Shown here: positions 15,232-20,975 of the stretch, one piece after another | How the letters are laid out: the number at the start of each line of letters is the position of its first letter | How positions within the stretch are numbered: the stretch's first letter is position 1 | Origin: a virus | Strand: one strand, 5' to 3' | DNA: 64,000 bases | Virus record (IMG/VR): IMGVR_UViG_3300028920_000029 | Span: 109,363-173,362 of that record | Notes under the pieces: model-generated | What the model was told of the DNA's origin: nothing | The model's input: only the letters and a program-made list of their open reading frames with translations | Database searches by the model: none | Made by a program: the position numbers and the translations under genes

Positions 15232-15567
15232 TTATTCCTCACTAACAATTTTTGCGAAGAAAGGCTCCCCTGGATTATCTAGTAGCCACTCCTTAAACTC
15301 ATCTTCGCTAGTAAAATACTCTTCATCTTTCGCCCCTTTGATGGCGGCGCTCTTTATTATAAAAATTTGGTGTGGGTGCGACTTCTTTATATCGGCCACC
15401 GCAGCCGTTATGCTTACGCCTTCCTTTATAGTAAATTTTACTATGGAGGCAAATGTGCCATTACCATACTTAGCCGTCAGTATATTTGCCCTTCCTTCTC
15501 CCAGGTACTCCATAGTGTGATATCTATAGGCTAATATCTTCCTGGCAAACTTAAAGTTTAAGGCCAC
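15232..15567 (-). CDS. Family B paralogue, GTG start
   Basis: 111 aa with core FTIKEGVSITAAVADIKK and C-terminal EWLLDNPGEPF. GTG start with AAGGAGG upstream. It forms the third B-then-A pair with 14713-15231. Soluble; function unknown. Confidence 0.75.
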   Translation of the reverse strand: MALNFKFARKILAYRYHTMEYLGEGRANILTAKYGNGTFASIVKFTIKEGVSITAAVADIKKSHPHQIFIIKSAAIKGAKDEEYFTSEDEFKEWLLDNPGEPFFAKIVSEE

Positions 15568-15577
15568 CTTTACCTCC

Positions 15578-15871
15578 TTATTTTATATCCAAATAGTTTT
15601 CACTAAAACGGCTACTAACGGCTATTCTAAATGTTGGGGGCTTTTTGTTTCGATCTTTATAATGTATATACCACCTACAAAATACATCTGGTGTACGGAA
15701 TTGACTGGTATCTTTATAAGGCATCCAAAAATTATATCGCTTATCAAGATACTTAAGTAGCGCAGTTATACTAACCGTTGGCTTTGGGGTTACCTCATAT
15801 ATACTGTTGACTGTTGACGGTCCACCTCCCCTAAAATCAACTGTACAAATAATATTATCTTCTTCTATCAT
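15578..15871 (-). CDS. Family B paralogue, divergent
   Basis: 97 aa with core EVTPKPTVSITALLKYL; the C-terminal motif is degraded to WYIHYKDRNKKPPTF. Follows 15868-16068 with a 4-base overlap. No family A gene directly after it; another B gene follows. Function unknown. Confidence 0.7.
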   Translation of the reverse strand: MIEEDNIICTVDFRGGGPSTVNSIYEVTPKPTVSITALLKYLDKRYNFWMPYKDTSQFRTPDVFCRWYIHYKDRNKKPPTFRIAVSSRFSENYLDIK

Positions 15872-16068
15872 CTTTGAGCCTTATTCTTTGGCCATCGGTT
15901 AGGTTTTTCGTCTTGGTTAATTTCTACTGACGGACCTGGTATACCATCCTCAACTTTTACGTGAACGGGGCACCCAAAATGCCAATACACCTTAACGGGC
16001 CTTGTTGGATCCTGAACCCAATAGCCTCCAGGATACTCTTCTTCTATACTTTTAGGTAGCTTACTCAT
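15868..16068 (-). CDS. Unknown protein, 66 aa
   Basis: Starts MSKLPKSIEEEYPGGYWVQD behind AGGAGGAAACA. Proline- and tryptophan-rich, probably a small beta protein. Overlaps neighbours on both sides. Function unknown. Confidence 0.7.
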   Translation of the reverse strand: MSKLPKSIEEEYPGGYWVQDPTRPVKVYWHFGCPVHVKVEDGIPGPSVEINQDEKPNRWPKNKAQR

Positions 16069-16373
16069 TGTTTCCTCCTAGGTATTGCTTGATTAGGTTG
16101 AATAGTAAAGTTTCCTCCAGAAGCACAAAGATCTTTTACGGTAGTGACTCTAAATTCTTTACCAGGGTTATCCAGTAGCCAGCGCTTAAACGTATTTGGG
16201 TTGGGTTTTAACACTAACCTACCCTCAATCGACTCAGCAAACGTCTTGTTTAATTCCGCTAATACTGCGGTTGCCGACGGGGTTCCTAGTGGTGTTATTT
16301 TCCACCTACGCTCACCAAGCCAACTGCCCACACCGTCGTCTGTTATTTCCTCAGTCTTAAATATTTTACTCAC
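16065..16373 (-). CDS. Family B paralogue, GTG start
   Basis: 102 aa from a GTG at 16373, preferred over the upstream GTG because GGAAGG is then correctly spaced. Core ITPLGTPSATAVLAELNK and C-terminal RWLLDNPGKEF, the clearest copy of that motif. Function unknown. Confidence 0.75.
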   Translation of the reverse strand: MSKIFKTEEITDDGVGSWLGERRWKITPLGTPSATAVLAELNKTFAESIEGRLVLKPNPNTFKRWLLDNPGKEFRVTTVKDLCASGGNFTIQPNQAIPRRKQ

Positions 16374-16542
16374 TGAACACACCTTCCGACTCTATTGGTT
16401 CTATGATAGATAGCTGACTTATTTTGTTCTCCAGATTTTCTACCCTATCCTCAAGTCGCTTAAACTTATCAGTTGTAACTACCATAAACGCTATCATCAC
16501 TGCCATAAACAGCGTTATCACAACGGACTCAACCTTATCCAT
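16366..16542 (-). CDS. Small membrane-anchored coiled-coil protein, 58 aa
   Basis: Start at 16542 (MDKVESVVITLFMAVMIAF) with AAGGAGAGTGAGTA upstream. One N-terminal membrane helix, then a heptad-patterned helix (FKRLEDRVENLENKISQL). Layout is like a small spanin-less membrane coil; function unknown. Confidence 0.7.
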   Translation of the reverse strand: MDKVESVVITLFMAVMIAFMVVTTDKFKRLEDRVENLENKISQLSIIEPIESEGVFSE

Positions 16543-16543
16543 A

Positions 16544-17074
16544 TTACTCACTCTCCTTTAATATTTTAATACCATATTTTAATATCTTTAACCTCATTTT
16601 ATTTTTTGCATAAGCAGCATCATAAGCAGCATCATAAGCAGCATAAGCAGCATCATAAGCAGCATCATAAGCAGCATCATAAGCAGCAGCATAAGCAGCA
16701 TCATAAGCAACAGTATAAGCAGAATAAGCAGTAGTATAAGCAGTAGTATAAGCAGCATAAGCAGCCTTTTTATTTTTTTGTGTAGGATTTTTTATACATT
16801 TTTTTGCTGCCTCTATTGCTTTTCTCGGTCTATCGTCACTCGGATATTTCTTTTCAAAAATATCTATTACTTGTTCTGCTGCATATACAGCATAAGATAC
16901 ATATTGCTTATATTCCATTACCCTAACAATTAACCAATTAGCCCAGTCTAAATGCTTCTCTTTTATTAACTTCTTTACAACCTTTAATCCGTCTATCTCT
17001 TCCTGTTTGGTAAACCACTCAATACCCTCACTACAAGCATCCTTTTCTTCTAACCATTTAACTGTTATATCCAT
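16544..17074 (-). CDS. Imm5-like putative immunity protein
   Basis: 176 aa. N-terminal part (MDITVKWLEEKDACSEGIEW ... RVMEYKQYVSYAVYAAEQVI) followed by about 60 residues of AYDAAY/AYTTAY repeats, the pattern I know from phage proteins annotated as Imm5-like putative immunity protein. The repeats come from a 9-12 bp DNA tandem repeat (ATAAGCAGCATC type) at 16610-16765. The immunity role is a database label, not shown. A self-protection role in this accessory operon would fit. Confidence 0.7.
   Translation of the reverse strand: MDITVKWLEEKDACSEGIEWFTKQEEIDGLKVVKKLIKEKHLDWANWLIVRVMEYKQYVSYAVYAAEQVIDIFEKKYPSDDRPRKAIEAAKKCIKNPTQKNKKAAYAAYTTAYTTAYSAYTVAYDAAYAAAYDAAYDAAYDAAYAAYDAAYDAAYAKNKMRLKILKYGIKILKESE
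16610..16765. repeat. Short tandem repeats inside the Imm5-like gene
   Basis: About a dozen copies of 9- and 12-base units of the type CATAAGCAG(CAT), encoding Ala/Tyr/Asp repeats. All units are multiples of three, so copy-number change keeps the frame. Confidence 0.85.
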
Positions 17075-17085
17075 ATTACACCTCC

Positions 17086-17253
17086 TTAATGTGTTATTAT
17101 TACATCATCTTTGCATTTATGAAAAATTTTAAAAAGAATCCACATACCAACAGCTCCTAGACCAAGACCACAATAAAAAATAGAAACTGCAAAAATAATA
17201 ATGTCTACTTCTGTAAAAGTGCTTGGGACCATTATAACCTTATCCTCTAACAT
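17086..17253 (-). CDS. Small membrane protein, 55 aa
   Basis: Starts MLEDKVIMVPSTFTEVD behind AAAGGAGAGTGAGTA. One or two hydrophobic helices (about residues 18-45) and a short charged tail. Function unknown. Confidence 0.65.
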   Translation of the reverse strand: MLEDKVIMVPSTFTEVDIIIFAVSIFYCGLGLGAVGMWILFKIFHKCKDDVIITH

Positions 17254-17285
17254 ATTACTCACTCTCCTTTAATTATTTTAGGGCT

Positions 17286-17370
17286 GTGGTGTGTCCTAAA
17301 CCCCTACGAGTTTAGTCTGCCCTTTGCAATAGGGCTTTGGCTTTACACATATTTCAGATACCCACACCAC
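17286..17370 (-). ncRNA. Cloverleaf-like structured RNA candidate
   Basis: An 85-base element in a 158-base gene-free gap. Ends pair over 8 bp (GTGGTGTG/CACACCAC). Inside are a 5-bp stem with 7-base loop (GCCCT-ATTGCAA-AGGGC) and a 6-bp stem (CTAAAC/GTTTAG). The layout resembles a tRNA but there is no T-loop consensus and no CCA. It could be a tRNA relic, a regulatory leader, or a new RNA. Confidence 0.5.
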
Positions 17371-17411
17371 ATTTAAGCACCCTTACTCACTCTCCCTGTG
17401 ATTTGATAAAA

Positions 17412-17603
17412 CTAATTTTTAAGTTTTATTTCACTGTAATCAAAACTGTGTTTCCTTAATGCGTCAATAATATCGTTTTGAATACTATTTATATTCATTT
17501 CTATTTCATCCTTTGTGAGACCTGTCATTTTTACATCAACTTTCATACTTATTTCATCCGTCCAGTGTCCATTTGTTGCTACTACCTTAAATGTTCTTTT
17601 CAT
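17412..17603 (-). CDS. Unknown protein, 63 aa
   Basis: Starts MKRTFKVVATNGHWTDEIS behind AGGGAGGTAACT. Mixed strand/helix, no motif. Overlaps the upstream gene by 17 bases. Function unknown. Confidence 0.7.
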   Translation of the reverse strand: MKRTFKVVATNGHWTDEISMKVDVKMTGLTKDEIEMNINSIQNDIIDALRKHSFDYSEIKLKN

Positions 17604-17862
17604 TTCTAGTTACCTCCCTGTGATTTGACTTTTTAATTTCTATATTTAATCCCATAATTCCAAAGATAAAAGACCTTTCAACTATTTGAATTTGAACTCG
17701 GAATAAATGAATATCAAAAAAAGATATTCTTAAATACAATAAATCAGTAATACCATAATACATAAACTGAAAACACCTAAAATCTATTTGAATTCCCTCT
17801 TTTATTTGTATATCTATTTTTTTATCATATGTTAACCAGTCTTGCCAAAACTTTATATCCAT
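17587..17862 (-). CDS. Unknown protein, 91 aa
   Basis: Starts MDIKFWQDWLTYDKKIDIQ with AAGGAGGTGTAAT upstream. Alternating hydrophobic residues suggest a beta-rich fold. The 3' end carries TCAAATCACAGGGAG, shared with other gene borders. Function unknown. Confidence 0.7.
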   Translation of the reverse strand: MDIKFWQDWLTYDKKIDIQIKEGIQIDFRCFQFMYYGITDLLYLRISFFDIHLFRVQIQIVERSFIFGIMGLNIEIKKSNHREVTRNEKNI

Positions 17863-17881
17863 ATTACACCTCCTTATTTTT

Positions 17882-18163
17882 TCATCTATCGTGGGCGCTT
17901 ATCTGAATAACTATAGAGTTGTTAGGCTCTCGTATTAGTCTATCTGCTATAGCATCCTGCTCTATTGATTTAAAATCCCAACGATCTTTTACACGTAACT
18001 TTGCCGAGGGAAACCTTTTTCTTATAGCAGAAACTACGGCGGTTATGCTTACTCCTTTTTTAGGTGTAATATCGCACAGATACCATCCAAAACTTCCTGC
18101 GCCATAAAAGGTGCACTTAAACAACTTATCGTAGTTTTCCAAAGTTGATTCCTTATTTCTCAC
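17882..18163 (-). CDS. Family B paralogue
   Basis: 93 aa, GTG start at 18163 (a TTG start 21 bases later is possible). Core ITPKKGVSITAVVSAIRK matches the family exactly; the C-terminal motif is degraded. It overlaps the upstream membrane-protein gene. Function unknown. Confidence 0.75.
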   Translation of the reverse strand: MRNKESTLENYDKLFKCTFYGAGSFGWYLCDITPKKGVSITAVVSAIRKRFPSAKLRVKDRWDFKSIEQDAIADRLIREPNNSIVIQISAHDR

Positions 18164-18395
18164 AGAATGTTCCTACGGCGTAACTAACGCCCAATAATGC
18201 TACCACAATCATACCGCCATAAAAACTTATTTCGTTTGTTGTGTACCATTTATGGAGTGCCCAGAGTATTACTGCTAGTGCGTCCAGTATTACTACGGTT
18301 ATTCCTATGTGCAGTAATCCTATGCCTATTCTTCGTAGAATAACTTTCCATATAGGTTCTATTACGGGATCTGGATCGGACCATAATTCTGACAT
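18153..18395 (-). CDS. Membrane protein, 80 aa
   Basis: Starts MSELWSDPDPVIEPIWK; two membrane helices at about 25-45 and 55-75. First gene after the promoter at 18435-18462, so it probably opens the whole A/B accessory operon. Function unknown. Confidence 0.75.
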   Translation of the reverse strand: MSELWSDPDPVIEPIWKVILRRIGIGLLHIGITVVILDALAVILWALHKWYTTNEISFYGGMIVVALLGVSYAVGTFCEK

Positions 18396-18434
18396 ACCGT
18401 GCCTCCTTCAATGTAGTATATCGCTTACAGTATA

Positions 18435-18462
18435 AGTATACTGATAGAATTGGATTTGTCAA
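18435..18462 (-). promoter_or_regulatory. Promoter of the A/B accessory operon
   Basis: TTGACA, 16 bases, TATACT, reading left; a second TATACT lies 6 bases further on. It sits downstream of the tRNA array and upstream of the long run of small genes ending near 9.8 kb, in which I found no other promoter. Confidence 0.8.
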
Positions 18463-18483
18463 GAAAAAATTTAAGAAATTTTA

Positions 18484-18520
18484 TGGTGCCAGCAGATGGA
18501 CTCGAACCACCGTAGCTATA
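18484..18520 (-). pseudogene. 3' half of a split tRNA
   Basis: Contains a good T arm (GGTGG-TTCGAGT-CCATC), the 3' acceptor strand TGCTGGC, discriminator A and CCA, but the 5' half is missing here. The matching 5' half lies at 19141-19178: its GCCAGTA pairs with all 7 acceptor bases. Between them lie tRNA-Tyr and an HNH gene. Confidence 0.75.
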
Positions 18521-18604
18521 TGGTGGGCAGGGATGGATTCGAACCATCGTACCCGAGGGAACGGATTTACAGTCCGCCGCCTTTAACCGCTCAGCCACCT
18601 ACCC
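18521..18604 (-). tRNA. tRNA-Tyr(GTA)
   Basis: Class II tRNA: acceptor GGGTAGG/CCTGCCC, anticodon loop CTGTAAA, long variable arm, encoded CCA. Its 5' end overlaps the stop codon of the HNH gene and its CCA abuts the 3' half of the split tRNA. Confidence 0.95.
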
Positions 18605-19081
18605 ACGTTTTTTACTACCATATGTATCTGTTTGAGTATGACAATTTGGACAAAGAATTCTTAGGTTCTCTAATCTATTGTCAGTATGATCACCGTTTAT
18701 ATGGTCTAAGTGCATACTTAGTTTTTTATTATTCCATACGTTACCTTGACTACATTTCTCACATATTTCCTGCTTTAATCCAAACTCATATAATTTTTGT
18801 TTTAATGCATGACTTGTCCACTTAGCACCATCTAAACAAAGAACATTTTTTGTGAAGGACGTTATGGAGTGTTTCCTGCTATTGGCCCCAGTAGATGACC
18901 ACCCACGATTTTTAAAATGGGACGTATCTAGCCCATAATCCTTAATACGTTTAGCCACTAAATTGTGACTTCCTCCACCTACTCGTAAACCTAACTCTCT
19001 AATAATGTCCGCGACATTATAATGTCTTTTGACTAACTCGTTTAACAGTTCCTTACTATATTTTGTAGTATTTGCTTTCAT
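18599..19081 (-). CDS. HNH homing endonuclease
   Basis: 160 aa from the ATG at 19081 (MKANTTKYSKELL), chosen for its AGGAGG site. The C-terminal HNH motif is clear: CEKC ... LDHINGDHTDNRLENLRILCPNCH. An N-terminal helix-turn-helix-like segment (NVADIIRELGL) may guide DNA binding. The stop codon lies inside the tRNA-Tyr acceptor stem. Flanked by two halves of one tRNA, so it probably invaded that gene together with tRNA-Tyr. Free-standing HNH nucleases are common mobile genes in phages. Confidence 0.9.
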   Translation of the reverse strand: MKANTTKYSKELLNELVKRHYNVADIIRELGLRVGGGSHNLVAKRIKDYGLDTSHFKNRGWSSTGANSRKHSITSFTKNVLCLDGAKWTSHALKQKLYEFGLKQEICEKCSQGNVWNNKKLSMHLDHINGDHTDNRLENLRILCPNCHTQTDTYGSKKRG

Positions 19082-19108
19082 AGTAAACCTCCTATCTAGA
19101 ATACTACT

Positions 19109-19137
19109 AGTATAGCATATTATAGTGACAAAAGCAA
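19109..19137 (-). promoter_or_regulatory. Promoter for the HNH gene
   Basis: TTGCTT, 17 bases, TATACT, about 28 bases before the HNH start codon. The -35 is weak, the -10 fits the window consensus. It begins right after the 5' half of the split tRNA. Confidence 0.55.
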
Positions 19138-19140
19138 ATA

Positions 19141-19178
19141 CCAACAGCCAGATGTCATTGCCGCTAGACTATACTGGC
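19141..19178 (-). pseudogene. 5' half of a split tRNA
   Basis: Exactly tRNA positions 1-38: acceptor GCCAGTA, D arm GTCTAGCGGCAATGAC, anticodon 5' stem TCTGG and loop CTGTTGG (anticodon would be GTT, Asn-like). The sequence then diverges into the HNH leader. The partner 3' half is at 18484-18520. Confidence 0.75.
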
Positions 19179-19186
19179 ACTATATT

Positions 19187-19273
19187 TGGCGGAAAGCTCA
19201 GGACTTGAACCTGAACGGGATTGCTCCCCAGAGTTTAGCAAACTCTTGCCTTACCAATTAGGTCTAGCTTTCC
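19187..19273 (-). tRNA. tRNA-Ser(GCT)
   Basis: Class II tRNA with acceptor GGAAAGC/GCTTTCC, anticodon loop TTGCTAA, long variable arm and encoded CCA. Reads AGC/AGU. Confidence 0.93.
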
Positions 19274-19281
19274 TTTATTTC

Positions 19282-19377
19282 TGGAGGAGAGGGAGCGATT
19301 CGAACGCTCGAGCGTCATCTCTGACGCCACCTATTTTCAAGATAGGTAGAATAAACCTGACTCTCTTACACCTCTCC
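19282..19377 (-). tRNA. tRNA-Ser(TGA)
   Basis: Class II tRNA with acceptor GGAGAGG/CCTCTCC, anticodon stem CCTAT/ATAGG, loop CTTGAAA, long variable arm and CCA. Reads UCN serine codons. Confidence 0.93.
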
Positions 19378-19383
19378 TCTATA

Positions 19384-19462
19384 TGGTTGCGGAGGTCAGA
19401 TTTGCACTGACGTTGTTTCAGGGTATGAGCCTGCTGCTGGAACTACTCCAGCCCACTCCGCT
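19384..19462 (-). tRNA. tRNA-fMet(CAT), initiator type
   Basis: Anticodon loop CTCATAC. Position 1 is A opposite A72, an unpaired first pair as in bacterial initiators, and the 3' end CCGCAACCA matches initiator tRNAs. T loop is TGCAAAT (G at 55). Elongator Met is the alternative. Confidence 0.85.
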
Positions 19463-19469
19463 TATTTTT

Positions 19470-19546
19470 TGGTCCCCAAGCCTGGAGTTGAACCAAGAAA
19501 AAGCAGGTTTTGAATCTGCCGCCTATGCCAATTCGGCTACTTGGGG
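19470..19546 (-). tRNA. tRNA-Leu(CAA), short variable loop
   Basis: Acceptor CCCCAAG/CTTGGGG, anticodon loop TTCAAAA, CCA encoded. The variable loop is only TTTTT, whereas bacterial tRNA-Leu has a long arm, so charging identity is uncertain. One A-C mismatch closes the anticodon stem. Confidence 0.8.
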
Positions 19547-19547
19547 T

Positions 19548-19633
19548 TGGTGCGCCAGGTAGGACTTGCACCTACACGACCGAAGCCGACGGATCTTAAG
19601 TCCGTTGCGTCTGCTAAATTCCGCCACTAGCGC
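19548..19633 (-). tRNA. tRNA-Leu(TAA)
   Basis: Class II tRNA with acceptor GCGCTAG/CTGGCGC, anticodon loop CTTAAGA, long variable arm and CCA. T loop TGCAAGT has G55. Confidence 0.93.
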
Positions 19634-19634
19634 T

Positions 19635-19710
19635 TGGTGGGTCCACAGGGAATTGCACCCCAATCTTCCGATTAAAAGTCGGAAGCTCTAACTAATTGAG
19701 CTATAGACCC
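19635..19710 (-). tRNA. tRNA-Lys(TTT)
   Basis: Acceptor GGGTCTA/TGGACCC, anticodon loop CTTTTAA, CCA encoded. T loop TGCAATT has G55. Confidence 0.93.
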
Positions 19711-19711
19711 T

Positions 19712-19788
19712 TGGTGCCCCTAGAAGGATTTGAACCTTCAGAATTCTGATTCTAAGTCAGATAGCTATACCGATTCGCCTATAGGGGC
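19712..19788 (-). tRNA. tRNA-Leu(TAG), short variable loop
   Basis: Acceptor GCCCCTA/TAGGGGC, anticodon stem TCTGA/TCAGA with loop CTTAGAA. The variable loop is short, as in the CAA tRNA, so the leucine identity rests on the anticodon only. Confidence 0.8.
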
Positions 19789-19790
19789 AT

Positions 19791-19865
19791 TGGTGCGTCG
19801 AGGTGGGAACGATCCACCGACCTTCTCCTTAAGAAGGAGCAGCTCTACCACTGAGCTACCGACGC
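19791..19865 (-). tRNA. tRNA-Lys(CTT)
   Basis: Acceptor GCGTCGG/TCGACGC, anticodon loop TTCTTAA, CCA encoded. Adds a dedicated AAG reader to the TTT tRNA. Confidence 0.92.
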
Positions 19866-19871
19866 ATTAAA

Positions 19872-19940
19872 GGTTGGGCTGCGTACACGCTGTATCGTTT
19901 CTCCAAGGATTACGCCTCCTAGGCGACCAACTACCCAACC
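19872..19940 (-). ncRNA. tRNA-like structured RNA without T loop
   Basis: Lies in the tRNA array between RNase P RNA and tRNA-Lys(CTT). A perfect 7-bp closing stem GGTTGGG/CCCAACC encloses three small stems: CGCC-TAGGA-GGCG, GTA(A)TC/GATAC with loop CTTGGAGAAAC, and GCG-TGTA-CGC. It has no TTCRA T loop and no CCA. Candidate degenerate tRNA or tRNA mimic. Confidence 0.5.
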
Positions 19941-19952
19941 TTATTTTTAAAA

Positions 19953-20239
19953 GTAATTCATAACCCAGGTTCTGTTTTTGCAGTCATTAATCTTAGCGTC
20001 CTTACCCGCGTGCTCCGTGAGGTCTCATCATCACACGCCTATTTGGACTTGCTCACAGTAAAGGTTGGTCGTCTCACTTGTTTTTAGTTTATATAATTTT
20101 CAGAATCTGAGTTTTTATAAAACTAAAAACAACTCGTCTCTGTCCCCTATTTGTCGCTCACGCGCCCAGCTTTTAAGACTGGTACTGCGCCTCAATTGAG
20201 CCTGGAGTTTCCTCGGTTTCCCGCGACTGCTTGAATCAC
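19953..20239 (-). ncRNA. rnpB: RNase P RNA (M1 RNA homologue)
   Basis: A 287-base RNA with the diagnostic conserved blocks in the right order: GAGGAAACTCCAGGC near the 5' end (cf. GAGGAAAGTCCGGGC), GAGCAAGTCCAAATAGG in the 3' half (cf. GAGCAAGGCCAAATAGG), and ACAGAACCTGGGTTA near the 3' end (cf. ACAGAACCCGGCTTA). The two ends pair as an 8-bp P1 helix (GTGATTCA/TGAATTAC). A long AT-rich hairpin (GTTTTTAGTTT/AAACTAAAAAC) sits where P12 is expected. It is shorter than the 377-base E. coli RNA. RNase P cuts tRNA 5' leaders; its place inside a 29-tRNA array fits. It presumably uses the host protein subunit. Confidence 0.92.
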
Positions 20240-20241
20240 TC

Positions 20242-20454
20242 TTATTTTTTCAACAATGCAATTAATTCTCTTCTAGCTTTTGCTTCCTCTGGGGTATCGT
20301 GAACACTATGATCTACCCATTTAACATCCACTTCTGAATACTCAACAAATCTACCATCAACTAAAATCCATCCTCGTTTTGTGTTTTTGTTTCCAAATAA
20401 TACTGGTCCAGCAATTTGTACTTTTTCTCCTGTAGCTTTAATTATTGCTTCCAT
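20242..20454 (-). CDS. Unknown protein, 70 aa
   Basis: Starts MEAIIKATGEKVQIAGPVLF at 20454 behind AAGGAGG; the longer frame would run through tRNA-Asp and is rejected. Small beta-type domain and a helical C terminus. It lies between tRNA-Asp and RNase P RNA, so its mRNA may be released by tRNA processing. Function unknown; an RNA-related role would be guesswork. Confidence 0.75.
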   Translation of the reverse strand: MEAIIKATGEKVQIAGPVLFGNKNTKRGWILVDGRFVEYSEVDVKWVDHSVHDTPEEAKARRELIALLKK

Positions 20455-20479
20455 TTGTTTACCTCCTTCCCGTAAATTT

Positions 20480-20554
20480 TGGCGCCCCACGACAGAGTTG
20501 AACTGTCCTATTCGGCGCGACAAGCCGACGTAATAGCCGATATACGAGTGGGGC
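20480..20554 (-). tRNA. tRNA-Asp(GTC)
   Basis: Acceptor GCCCCAC/GTGGGGC with discriminator G, anticodon stem TCGGC/GCCGA, loop TTGTCGC, T loop TTCAACT, CCA encoded. Confidence 0.93.
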
Positions 20555-20566
20555 ACTATTTCTTTT

Positions 20567-20595
20567 AGTATACTTAAAATACCAACAAGCGTCAA
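20567..20595 (-). promoter_or_regulatory. Promoter for tRNA-Asp / RNase P RNA segment
   Basis: TTGACG, 17 bases, TATACT, reading left. The -10 is about 13 bases before the mature tRNA-Asp 5' end, so the transcript should include tRNA-Asp, the 70-aa gene, RNase P RNA and further tRNAs. Confidence 0.75.
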
Positions 20596-20837
20596 TTAGC
20601 TTTTTTATTTTTTACTATACTTCTTAATTTATTATGCAGCCCAGCAAAAATTGGCAAATAAACATTCTTAAACGTTTCTTTCCATTTTTCACAGTATGGA
20701 CAACCGTCTATGTGATCGTCCTCATTTATGTGTTTCTTACACATATGTACGCCGTCTTCAGCAATATAATAGTGTTCCGTCTCAGTTACCAAAATCGGTT
20801 CCGTTACACCTTTTCGATACAATAATTTTTTACCCAT
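20592..20837 (-). CDS. Unknown Cys/His protein, 81 aa
   Basis: Starts MGKKLLYRKGVTEPILV with AAAGGAGGTG upstream. CKKH and CPYC pairs near residues 33-50 could bind zinc. It has its own promoter (20858-20886) within the tRNA array. Function unknown. Confidence 0.75.
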   Translation of the reverse strand: MGKKLLYRKGVTEPILVTETEHYYIAEDGVHMCKKHINEDDHIDGCPYCEKWKETFKNVYLPIFAGLHNKLRSIVKNKKAN

Positions 20838-20857
20838 AGTTCACCTCCTTTCTTTTA

Positions 20858-20886
20858 AGTATACTTAAGGTTTTGACATATGTCAA
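20858..20886 (-). promoter_or_regulatory. Promoter, near-consensus
   Basis: TTGACA, 17 bases, TATACT. Lies about 21 bases before the start of the 81-aa gene. The -35 overlaps a TTGACATATGTCAA palindrome, a possible operator. Confidence 0.8.
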
Positions 20887-20899
20887 GCCTTTTATTTCC

Positions 20900-20974
20900 T
20901 GGCACCCCCTGTAGGCTTCGCACCCACGCACCGCGGTCCGTAGCCGCGAGCTCTGTCTCCTGAGCTAAGGGGGT
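20900..20974 (-). tRNA. tRNA-Arg(ACG)
   Basis: Acceptor ACCCCCT/AGGGGGT with discriminator G, anticodon stem CGCGG/CCGCG, loop CTACGGA. T loop TGCGAAG has G55. CCA encoded. Confidence 0.92.
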
Positions 20975-20975
20975 A

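Noticed and set aside
18521-19178. Group I intron in the split tRNA
   Set aside because: Only about 60 bases lie between the 5' half and the HNH start, and tRNA-Tyr follows directly, leaving no space for a group I core.
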